From NCBI GenBank assembly GCA_964443275.1, contig CAYUCE010000035.1, positions 1 to 19,913 of the forward strand: a DNA stretch of 19,913 bases, read 5' to 3'. The notes under the pieces were generated by a model. The model did not search any database. It was given only the letters and a program-made list of their open reading frames with translations, and had not been told where the DNA came from. Origin of the DNA: CAYUCE01 sp964443275. Its GTDB lineage: Bacteria > Bipolaricaulota > Bipolaricaulia > CAYUCE01. Within the stretch, counting starts at the first letter, position 1, and every line of letters begins with the position of its first letter. The position numbers were made by a program, and so were the translations under genes. Positions 5,200-11,571 of the stretch are shown here, in pieces.

Positions 5200-6639
5200 T
5201 CATAACACTCCCCCTACAGTTTCCTTAGCTTTAATTGCCTCTTCTGGGTTAACCCTAATTTCAGACATGATTTCAGAGATTTCCTCGGGAGGGCTACGGG
5301 CTGAACTGCTGGAATCCATCCATACCTGACCGGATAGATAAGCGTTTTCCCCGCTAAAAGCCCAGCGCTTTACCTTAAAGACCCGACCAGCGAAATTGTG
5401 AAACTTAATCCGCAGCCAATCTTTATTACGCTGGATAATTGAGAAAGGCTCACTGTAGGCCACTTCAAAATCATCCTCATCGGATAACTTCAGACCAAAG
5501 TGAGCGGTTAGTTTTTTTTTACGTATTGACTTAGCCCAGTAGCCGAAATAGCGGATATTCTCATAACGAACGGTCTCTAAGGTATCCTCGTCAACCCCTT
5601 TTATCTTAAACTCCTCATAAATATCCGCTATCTCCGATACTCGGTCCAAGGGGAAGTAATCATCTTCATCCCGGTTTAGGAAATCATATGGATGGAGGGT
5701 TTGGTAAAGGGCATCCCACAGGTCAATCATATGAGAGCGTAAGGCATAGGTTACTTTATGGCTGATTTGATTTTCAGATCGCTCATATCCCGGCTTGTAC
5801 TTAACAAAGCGGTATTTAACATCTAATTCATCCGGCAGATTAAAATCAGGGGGATAATGGTCCTGTAAACGTTTATCAACTTCCTCCCGCCATCTTGCTC
5901 TTAGCTCATCCAAAACCTCTTGAGCCACAAAACCGGACCGGGGCAGTGACTTTTTTACCGGCTTCGAGCTGTAATTAGCTAGGTAAACGGAAGGGAGCAA
6001 GGCATGTATGTGCCAATGAGGTTCCCAGGGCCGTTTACTGGACCAAGTATGAGAAACCGTGGCGCCGGCTATCCTGGAATCGTTCTTATTAGGAGCAAAA
6101 ACTTCGGTCACCACCGCTCTAGCTGCATGTTGCAGCTCATTTAAGATTTCTTTTTTTTCATCACGGGTTAAATAGTGATGGAAAGTTTCGGAAAGTTCTT
6201 TAGGGATAGAAAATACTATAGGAGCCAGGTAGGACGGGTGTTTAGAGCGTAGGATTCCCTTAATGATCGTTTTAAGATTGCGGCTTTTGCCGTATGCGTA
6301 GCGCTGAGCACATCGAGGGCAGAAGTGGCGTTGATTACAAGTGTAGACAGTAAGACGGGTTTCCCCTTGAGTAGAAATCTGAAGCTCACCGCCGGCCCCA
6401 CAGTTTTTGTAATTATATTCAAGCTCCTCCCGGGTTTGGATAGGAGCGGAAATAGTACCGTTTGGCCCCTGCCATTCGGTACGATCAAAAATATCCTCTG
6501 TGCCAGAAGGAAATCCGGAAATCCTTATATCGTAGGCATCTTTAAGACCGAAAAGCTTTTTGAGCTTAAATAGCCTCTTTGAGCCCGTATATACAGGTTT
6601 TTCCTTTAAAAGATTAGTTAAGCGTTGTTTATCTGGCAA
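5200..6639 (-). CDS. HUH rolling-circle replication initiator (Rep)
   Basis: The protein, about 479 residues from TTG 6639, carries a Cys cluster near residues 101-110 (CNQRHFCPRC), a probable zinc finger. A conserved strand follows (APIVFSIPKEL, motif 1-like), then the metal-binding HUH motif in PHWHIHALLP (about 207-216), and then a motif 3-like helix ISHKVTYALRSH with a likely catalytic Tyr near 298. Such proteins nick one strand at the origin and stay bound to the 5' end, starting rolling-circle replication in ssDNA phages and small plasmids (related to IS91-type transposases). I choose TTG 6639 because AAGGA lies 6 bases upstream; TTG 6645 would have no spacing. It follows the RHH-type gene by about 23 bases, so both should be under the same operators. 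Confidence 0.82.
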   Translation of the reverse strand: MPDKQRLTNLLKEKPVYTGSKRLFKLKKLFGLKDAYDIRISGFPSGTEDIFDRTEWQGPNGTISAPIQTREELEYNYKNCGAGGELQISTQGETRLTVYTCNQRHFCPRCAQRYAYGKSRNLKTIIKGILRSKHPSYLAPIVFSIPKELSETFHHYLTRDEKKEILNELQHAARAVVTEVFAPNKNDSRIAGATVSHTWSSKRPWEPHWHIHALLPSVYLANYSSKPVKKSLPRSGFVAQEVLDELRARWREEVDKRLQDHYPPDFNLPDELDVKYRFVKYKPGYERSENQISHKVTYALRSHMIDLWDALYQTLHPYDFLNRDEDDYFPLDRVSEIADIYEEFKIKGVDEDTLETVRYENIRYFGYWAKSIRKKKLTAHFGLKLSDEDDFEVAYSEPFSIIQRNKDWLRIKFHNFAGRVFKVKRWAFSGENAYLSGQVWMDSSSSARSPPEEISEIMSEIRVNPEEAIKAKETVGGVL

Positions 6640-6662
6640 TTTCAATCCTTATTCAAATCTGT

Positions 6663-7085
6663 TTACTGCTCTTGAATTTCTTTGAAAAAACCTTTAGCCC
6701 ACATTTTTAGATCGAAATTATCTCCATAAAGATGATAAAAATAATCAAGACAGAGGGTAATATGGTGATCATTTAAGAGAGAAGACCAGCTTTCATACCT
6801 TTTTTTATTAGAAATCCTACGTTTATACTCTTTTATCTCAGCAGGTAAGGCGAACTTAGCCCAAACTTTGGCCCATTTCATTCCCCGATTAGAGAAATAG
6901 ACAGCAGCTTCTTGGGGATCCTGTAACTTAGAAATTCCACCCTCCGAATTAGCCAATCTCTCCTCTTCCAGAAAGATCAATTTTCTATGCAAAGCGGTCT
7001 GTAAAAGGCGAGAATAGTTGAAATTATTCCCCAGGGCTTCGGCGCTATCGGCCAAGGAGTCTGGGATATATACTCTTTTTTTCAT
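6663..7085 (-). CDS. CcdA-like ribbon-helix-helix regulator, probable rep repressor
   Basis: The first 40 of 140 residues (MKKRVYIPDSLADSAEALGNNFNYSRLLQTALHRKL) match the shape of a ribbon-helix-helix domain of the CcdA/CopG kind: one basic strand, then two helices with the pattern LxxxAxxLGxNxSxxLxxAL. The remaining 100 residues are a basic, helical extension that I do not recognise. A strong AAGGAGGTGAG binding site precedes the ATG. Two perfect 12-bp palindromes lie 18-53 bases upstream of the start, the usual place for RHH autorepression. With rep next in the operon, it probably controls copy number or keeps the element quiet. No toxin gene accompanies it, so a toxin-antitoxin role is unlikely. 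Confidence 0.65.
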   Translation of the reverse strand: MKKRVYIPDSLADSAEALGNNFNYSRLLQTALHRKLIFLEEERLANSEGGISKLQDPQEAAVYFSNRGMKWAKVWAKFALPAEIKEYKRRISNKKRYESWSSLLNDHHITLCLDYFYHLYGDNFDLKMWAKGFFKEIQEQ

Positions 7086-7101
7086 TTTTAACTCACCTCC
7101 T

Positions 7102-7139
7102 TATGGGGCCCCATCCATGGGGTCATATGGGGCCCCATA
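7102..7139 (-). promoter_or_regulatory. Twin palindromic operators in front of the rep operon
   Basis: ATGGGGCCCCAT, a perfect 12-bp palindrome, occurs at 7103-7114 and 7127-7138 (centres 24 bp apart), with one extra half-site ATGGGG at 7117-7122. The block lies just upstream of the ribosome binding site of the RHH-type gene. RHH proteins bind such tandem palindromes cooperatively, so autoregulation is the simplest reading. Confidence 0.75.
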
Positions 7140-7440
7140 CCTTTTCTCGTATCGACTTTCGGTAGTACGAAAATTAACAAAAATGTTACGATACATGTTA
7201 AATCCAGTTGTGAACTACACAAACTATCAATTTCAAATTAAGAGTGTTATAGGTCAAGATAATATGAGACGTTTGAATCCACTTCATCACTTGCTCTTTC
7301 CTTGTTGTGAACTGCTTTACAGGGTTTAAACCGGCCGGAGGGGGTAGAATAGATAAAACCCCGCTCCGTTAACCCACCTAAGAGAAATAATGTATTTCTA
7401 TTCTTTCTCCGGCCGGTAAACTTACTCTGATAAATCTGGA
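7140..7440. other. Non-coding hairpin region, candidate replication origin
   Basis: No convincing gene lies here; the long minus-strand frame at 7247-7549 runs through the hairpins and the tRNA-like fold. The structures seen are TAACA-aaaa-TGTTA at 7175-7188, flanked by GTATCG (7149-7154) and CGATAC (7189-7194); a direct repeat GTTGTGAACT at 7207-7216 and 7304-7313; an inverted repeat GTTTA(AA)CCGGCCGGAG at 7324-7340 with its complement at 7407-7421; and, inside its loop, a perfect AGAAATA-atg-TATTTCT hairpin at 7383-7399. Stacked hairpins next to a Rep gene are typical of double- and single-strand origins and of the filamentous phage intergenic region. The nick site is not identified. Confidence 0.5.
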
Positions 7441-7441
7441 A

Positions 7442-7613
7442 GGGAGGTGGTGAATGGAAACCAGGATCGCGACGGGGAATCGAACCCCGGCCCGCTGCAC
7501 CGGTAAAATCCCCGAGAGCAAGTAAGGTAAATCTCTCGGTTAAAACCATAGCTTACATGGGGATTGCAAACCCCGATAGAGGGCTGCACCAAGCGCCCCG
7601 ACCCCCACCTCCC
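7442..7613 (-). ncRNA. tRNA-like multi-hairpin fold, not a standard tRNA
   Basis: On the minus strand an outer stem GGGAGGTGG (7613-7605) pairs with CCACCTCCC (7450-7442). Inside are a six-pair stem GGGTCG/CGATCC (7604-7599 with 7469-7464), a D-arm-like hairpin GGGC/GCCC with a GG-containing loop (7598-7581), an arm GGGG-TTTGCAAT-CCCC containing a GCA triplet (7574-7559), a small CCAT/ATGG hairpin (7560-7546), a CCGAGAG/CTCTCGG hairpin (7539-7512), and a perfect T-arm CGGGG-TTCGATT-CCCCG (7489-7473). The T-arm is what one expects of a tRNA. The anticodon-like loop has eight bases, extra arms are present, and no CCA follows. It may be a phage RNA, an origin or packaging structure, or a decayed tRNA. 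The strand is inferred from the T-loop. Confidence 0.4.
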
Positions 7614-7640
7614 TTTAGTGATCCTCTCACCATATTCTCC

Positions 7641-7976
7641 TTAATTAACTGCTGTGGATATCAGATTTAATAACCAATTAGCATCATTCAGCTTCGATCT
7701 GGTATGCAATAAGTTTAAAATTGATATAGGATGAACCCCATGTCTAGTCAGCAAGAAATGATAAAACTCCCATTCGTCATCATCTTTATTTCTATAAGAT
7801 TGCCATTCCCCAAGATAGCGGAGGAATTTACCGGTTGCTCTGTTTACATCCTCACCAAACAAAGCATCCGAATGAAAAGCTTCCTTTTCCATCAATATCT
7901 CGAGATTATGTTGCATAACCTCTCTTATTTCCTCTACCGTCTCCTCACTTAACTGCTTTAACTCTTGATCAGACAT
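7641..7976 (-). CDS. Small soluble protein, unknown
   Basis: The 111-residue helical protein begins with an acidic helix (SDQELKQLSEETVEEIREVMQHNLEILMEKEAF), followed by an aromatic-rich part (YLGEWQSYRNKDDDEWEFYHFLLTRHGVHP) and a Leu-rich tail. There is no TM segment, metal motif or catalytic motif. AGGGAGTGA before the ATG is a good ribosome binding site. It is the last gene of the integrase-side operon, only 6 bases after the zinc-motif gene, and is followed by the tRNA-like fold. No family recognised. Confidence 0.7.
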   Translation of the reverse strand: MSDQELKQLSEETVEEIREVMQHNLEILMEKEAFHSDALFGEDVNRATGKFLRYLGEWQSYRNKDDDEWEFYHFLLTRHGVHPISILNLLHTRSKLNDANWLLNLISTAVN

Positions 7977-7982
7977 TTGAAA

Positions 7983-8180
7983 TCACTCCCTTAACGAAAC
8001 TTTAAAATAAGCTTTTATAAAGGTGAGGAGTTTATCACCTTCCCTATTCGGTTGTACTCCCGTACCCTCGCAATGAGGGCAAACTTCCTCACGCGTATTT
8101 TGAATTCCAACCCTAACAGGATAGTAACCTTCACCCCCGCAGAGCGGACACTCCTCTTCTAAATCAGGTAACTTACCCAT
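7983..8180 (-). CDS. Small DnaJ-type zinc-finger protein
   Basis: The 65-residue protein carries two CxxCxGxG-like motifs, CPLCGGEG (C11, C14) and CPHCEGTG (C34, C37), separated by about 20 residues. This is the cysteine-rich zinc motif of DnaJ, used alone in many small phage proteins. The start ATG overlaps the stop of the preceding 46-residue gene (TAATG), and the AGGAGG binding site lies inside that gene, so the two are translationally coupled. The function is probably protein or nucleic acid binding; no more can be said. Confidence 0.75.
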   Translation of the reverse strand: MGKLPDLEEECPLCGGEGYYPVRVGIQNTREEVCPHCEGTGVQPNREGDKLLTFIKAYFKVSLRE

Positions 8181-8320
8181 TATTCCCTCCTTTTAACGAC
8201 AAGATCTATCGATTTATCTATTATCCAACCAATTGCTCCTACCACTCCACAAAGAGCTTTTTTGAGCCCTCTATAGACCGGATCCTCTTCAAGTTCCTTA
8301 TTTTCACCTTTCCCTTTCAT
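8180..8320 (-). CDS. 46-residue protein with a short hydrophobic helix
   Basis: A small gene found by reading the gap between the zinc-motif gene and the integrase. ATG 8320 is preceded by GAGGTGA at good spacing. The product starts basic and acidic (MKGKGENKELEEDPVYRGLK), then has an amphipathic to hydrophobic helix (ALCGVVGAIGWIIDKSIDLVV) and a KRRE end. Its TAA overlaps the next ATG, and it supplies that gene's AGGAGG. Binding site, overlap and packing support a real gene. No family recognised. Confidence 0.6.
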   Translation of the reverse strand: MKGKGENKELEEDPVYRGLKKALCGVVGAIGWIIDKSIDLVVKRRE

Positions 8321-8363
8321 AATTTCTCACCTCAAAGTCCTCTCAACTTCTCTCAACACAGAA

Positions 8364-8948
8364 TTAAATTCCCAGATATTCCCCGACCTTCTCCTCCGCT
8401 TTCCAGACCTCCTCCTCAATGACCCCGATATACCGCAAGGTAGTCTGGGGATCGGAGTGATTAAACCGGTGTTGGATCACGGATATATCGACTCCGGATT
8501 GACGGGCATGATACCCCCAGGTTTTTCTAAACGAATGGGTGCCAATACGTTCCTCCACCCCCGCTTTCTGGGCCCACCTTTTAAGCATCTGCCAAGCGGT
8601 TCCCCGATGCAGGTGCTTGGAGGGATTGGTATTAGATGGAAATAGCCAGTCATCTCGAGCTAAATTTTCCTGTGTAAAGTAGTAAAATAAGGCTTCCTCA
8701 ACCGACTCATTAACCTTAATAGTAATTTCTTTATTAGTTTTAGATTCCCGCAAGTAGACTTGATCTTTGATATGGTGATTTTCATCTCTCACCCTCTTTA
8801 CTTTTAACTTCAATAAGTCGGAAATTCTTAGGGCAAAATTAAGCCCTACTACAAACAATGCATAATCACGTGGCGAACCATTTTGGTAAAGATTGGAAGC
8901 AATGGCCTCCACTTGGGATAGACTCCGGATGGGCTCGACTGTATTCAC
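8364..8948 (-). CDS. int: Tyrosine recombinase/integrase, catalytic domain only
   Basis: The 194-residue protein contains the full catalytic set: Arg in NFALRISDLLKLK, Lys in RESKTNKEI, HSFR in GTHSFRKTWGYHA, His in HRFNHSDPQTT, and the nucleophile Tyr in LRYIGV. It lacks the N-terminal core-binding SAM-like domain of usual phage integrases and XerC/D, so it belongs to the short integrases seen in Firmicutes elements. The GTG start at 8948 has GGGGGTGA 7 bases upstream. The gene is at the right edge of the element and reads inward, so an attachment site is expected in the 8950-9250 junction. The missing domain suggests either a simple recombination site or help from a host recombinase. Confidence 0.9.
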   Translation of the reverse strand: MNTVEPIRSLSQVEAIASNLYQNGSPRDYALFVVGLNFALRISDLLKLKVKRVRDENHHIKDQVYLRESKTNKEITIKVNESVEEALFYYFTQENLARDDWLFPSNTNPSKHLHRGTAWQMLKRWAQKAGVEERIGTHSFRKTWGYHARQSGVDISVIQHRFNHSDPQTTLRYIGVIEEEVWKAEEKVGEYLGI

Positions 8949-9251
8949 GTTATCACCCCCGTACTGCGGGACCTGTTAGGTGGGAGATAAGAAAGGATTT
9001 TATTGTACCTAATCAAATAGGCCGGCCGCAGAGCAGTGGGGAGAAGGCACAATCGCACTAAAGACTCCGCAGCCGGCAATAACAAAGCCGGCAGCCGGGT
9101 TGGAAAGTATGTCACACCTACCAATATGCCAAAGCGCTCTTTTAAGGTAGGAACCGGACTGCCGGCATCATTTAAAACCTGACTGGTCTTTTTTCCGCTT
9201 ATGTCAAGTGAGTTGTCATAAAAAAAAGTGATGCATGGGAGGGAAAGATGA
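8949..9251. other. Junction between the element and truncated hdrA
   Basis: This 303-base stretch holds no gene I can support, although a minus-strand frame stays open through it. Structures: a CCCG-tactg-CGGG hairpin (about 8959-8971), ACCT-gtt-AGGT (8971-8981) with a matching ACCTAA at 9007-9012, and GCCGGC-aataacaaa-GCCGGC at about 9073-9093. An A-rich run at about 9220-9228 precedes a GGGAGGG binding-site-like motif (9238-9244) just before the hdrA homology begins. It probably includes the right attachment site, or a relic of another mobile element. I cannot place the crossover. Confidence 0.4.
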
Positions 9252-10982
9252 CTGAAGGCAAGGTTTGTAACCGGAGATTGTACTTCATGTAATGATTGTG
9301 TCGATGTTTGCCCGGTGAGTGTACCTGATGAGTTCAATATGGGGCTTTCGGAGAGAAAAGCTATTTATAAGACTTTTCCCCAAGCTGTGCCAGCGGAGTA
9401 TGCTATTGATTTTGACGCTTGTTTGAATGAAGATAACCTATTGGTATGCGAAAATTGTATGAAGGCTTGTGAGGCGAATGCAATTAAATTCGATGTTCCT
9501 CAAGAAACGATAATAGAACTGCAGGTTGATACAATCATTATCAGTACAGGGGCCGATCCTTATGATCCTACGCCCCTGGCTGAGTACGGTTATAATCGTC
9601 ATGAGAACGTTATAACTACCATGGATTTTGAACGCATGTACGCTCCTACCAGCCCCACGAATGGAGAGGTTATAAAGCCGAGTGATCACAAGACCCCTAA
9701 AGAAATAGCCTTCGTTCAGTGTGTGGGGTCCCGTAACACCAACCCATCTTTGAACGAATATTCCTACTGCTCTAGAATTTGCTGTATGGTCTCCATAAAG
9801 CAGGCACTGGTGCTTAAATCGAAGATCCCAGATGCCCAAATTACAGTGTATTACATAGATATCCGTGCCTACGGTAAAGGATATGAAGAACTATACCATA
9901 GAGCGCGGTTACAAGGCGTACATTTTATTCGCGGTATACCAGCTGAGATCACCCAAAATGAAGATAAAACCTTAACCCTTGTTGGGGAAAATATTTTTCT
10001 AGGAGAAATGTACGAACACCGTCATGACCTGGTGATTCTCTCCGTTGGTTTGGAAGCGAAGAAAAATAGCTCTAAAGTTCAGAAGCTCTTCGGATTGGAC
10101 CGTGATCCAGACGGACTATTCATCGAAAAGCATCCTAAGCTAGAACCGGTAGATACCTCTACTTCTGGAATCCTATTGGCGGGAACGGCAGCAGGTCCTA
10201 AAGATATCAGAGAAAGCTCCACTCAAGCTAAGGCTGCCGCTTCTAGAGCTTCCAGGTTAATGAAATCTGGAGTGATGCAGCTTGGGGCTTTGACGGCTAA
10301 AGTGGATGAAGAAATTTGTACCGGCTGCGAAATTTGTGAAGAAGCATGCCCATTTGGGGCGATTTCAGTAGATGGTGTCGCTCAAGTGACGGAAGCTTTA
10401 TGCCAGGGTTGTGGAACATGCGCTGCCTCTTGTCCAGTTAATGCAATTGATATTAAACATTATACCGACCATCAAATCTTGACTCAGATTGATGCAGCTC
10501 TTGAAGAAGATCCAGAACAAAAGGTCATTGTCTTCTCCTCCTATTGGTGTTCATATTCCGGTGCAGATATGGCGGGAACAGCTAGGATCAAACACTATCC
10601 TAATGCCAGAATAATACGCTTACCGTGCGCAGGTAGGGTTAAACCTTCCTTTGTTTTACATGCTTTAAGGAAAGGAGCTGGTGGGGTACTAATTGCAGCA
10701 TGTCACCCCGGGGAATGTCACTACAAAACGGGGGAACAGGAGGCTACAAAAAGATATGAACTTATAAAGGAGGTTCTCCAAGAAGAAGGCATAGATGAAT
10801 CACGGGTGTTTATGGAAAGGATATCAGCAGCAGAAGGTAAGCGATTTGCAGAGGCAATCAACCAAATTGCAACTAGGCTGAGCGAATCAAAACCCATTCC
10901 GGAGGAAAAATTACAAAAAGCTAGCCAAAAGCTAGAAGAGGGATTATCATCACCTCTAAAACAAGTGGTTGACCAGGCTTAG
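9252..10982 (+). pseudogene. hdrA: 5'-truncated HdrA-MvhD fusion (heterodisulfide reductase-like subunit)
   Basis: Homology begins at codon 9252 (LKARFVTGD) and continues through a ferredoxin motif CTSCNDCVDVCPV (9279-9317), the HdrA core (QAVPAEYAIDFDAC, CVGSRN, YCSRICC), two further 4Fe-4S motifs (CTGCEICEEACPF at 10318; CQGCGTCAASCPV at 10402) and a C-terminal MvhD domain (WCSYSGADMAG, LPCAGRV, CHPGECHY, from about 10545). HdrA is the flavin-containing bifurcating subunit of Hdr-type complexes; MvhD passes electrons from a hydrogenase or formate dehydrogenase. The N-terminal FAD-binding part, expected to be some 140 or more residues with GxGxxG, is absent, and a TGA stops the frame at 9249. 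The next in-frame GTG (9315) lies inside the first cluster and has no binding site. The 577 remaining codons are intact, so the truncation is recent or a fragment is still used. Confidence 0.8.
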
Positions 10983-10986
10983 CTCT

Positions 10987-11033
10987 TGTTCATCGTATTT
11001 CTCACTATCTATACCTTGAAAAGGCGATGAACA
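10987..11033 (+). terminator. Inverted repeat after hdrA, weak terminator
   Basis: TGTTCATCG (10987-10995) and its perfect complement CGATGAACA (11025-11033) flank a 29-base loop, starting 5 bases after the hdrA stop. There is no T run behind it, so termination is uncertain. It may protect the mRNA 3' end or be an operator. Confidence 0.3.
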
Positions 11034-11093
11034 TCTGCTAAAATTTAGACTGAAAATGATATTAAAAACCATTATCAATAAGAGGTGAATAAT

Positions 11094-11357
11094 TTGCCGA
11101 GAAGAGGATCTAGAAAAGGTAATCATGGAAAAGGTAGAAATTCAGGATTTCGTGGTGATTTCAGCAATCTAAGTAGTGGGCAGGGAACACTTTTAGGTTC
11201 ACCGAGGTTTGGACAGAAGGCTAGAGGTTCTGGCCTGGCTGCCGGGGGTTACCTGGCTCAAGGCTACCCAGCTCAGAGACAAAACTACAACCAAAGGTTT
11301 ACTCGCCCGAGGTTAGCTACAGGCGGTTTCCCCACAAGAAGACCTCTAAGTGGATGA
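11094..11357 (+). CDS. Small Gly/Arg-rich basic protein, unknown
   Basis: I start the gene at TTG 11094, because AGAGGTG lies 6-7 bases upstream; GTG 11085 is inside that site. The product, about 87 residues, is very rich in Gly, Arg, Ser, Asn and Gln (PRRGSRKGNHGKGRNSGFRG ... FTRPRLATGGFPTRRPLSG) and has no Cys and hardly any acidic residues. Such composition suggests a disordered nucleic-acid-binding tail, like RGG-type RNA-binding segments. The binding site and an uninterrupted frame support a gene, but low complexity makes this less certain. No family recognised. It stands between hdrA and metK with about 200 bases of non-coding sequence after it. Confidence 0.55.
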   Translation: MPRRGSRKGNHGKGRNSGFRGDFSNLSSGQGTLLGSPRFGQKARGSGLAAGGYLAQGYPAQRQNYNQRFTRPRLATGGFPTRRPLSG

Positions 11358-11571
11358 AGGTCCAGATAAGAGGCTGATTATAAAGTTCATCACTTTTATT
11401 ATCTAACCTCTCTTTAGAAGCTTGTATTTTTTTAAGCTCATTCTTTAATTCCAAAAACTATGGAATTTGATCCCCGGGCGATACTCAAGCTAGAAAACCA
11501 TAATGAAAGATTTATCCAGCCAATTTCTATCTGAACTGATGGTATTCTTAAGTTAGGTAACTGAATAAAAA

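Noticed and set aside
7247..7549. Minus-strand 100-codon frame
   Set aside because: It runs through the tRNA-like fold and the inverted repeats, and its product has no domain-like character; treated as non-coding.
7442..7613. Ordinary tRNA-Cys or tmRNA
   Set aside because: The GCA-containing loop has eight bases, extra hairpins lie between the arms, and the conserved tmRNA 5' segment and a CCA end are absent.
9249..9251. Selenocysteine TGA in hdrA
   Set aside because: Known HdrA selenocysteine lies in the flavin domain, not beside the first ferredoxin motif, and the upstream frame meets a TAA after 10 codons and shows no HdrA homology.
8945..9337. Minus-strand 130-codon frame across the junction
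   Set aside because: It overlaps the real hdrA coding sequence, including the first ferredoxin motif, and has no recognisable protein features.
11358..11571. SAM riboswitch before metK
   Set aside because: I saw none of the conserved SAM-I core segments; only a weak AGATAA/TTATCT pairing.
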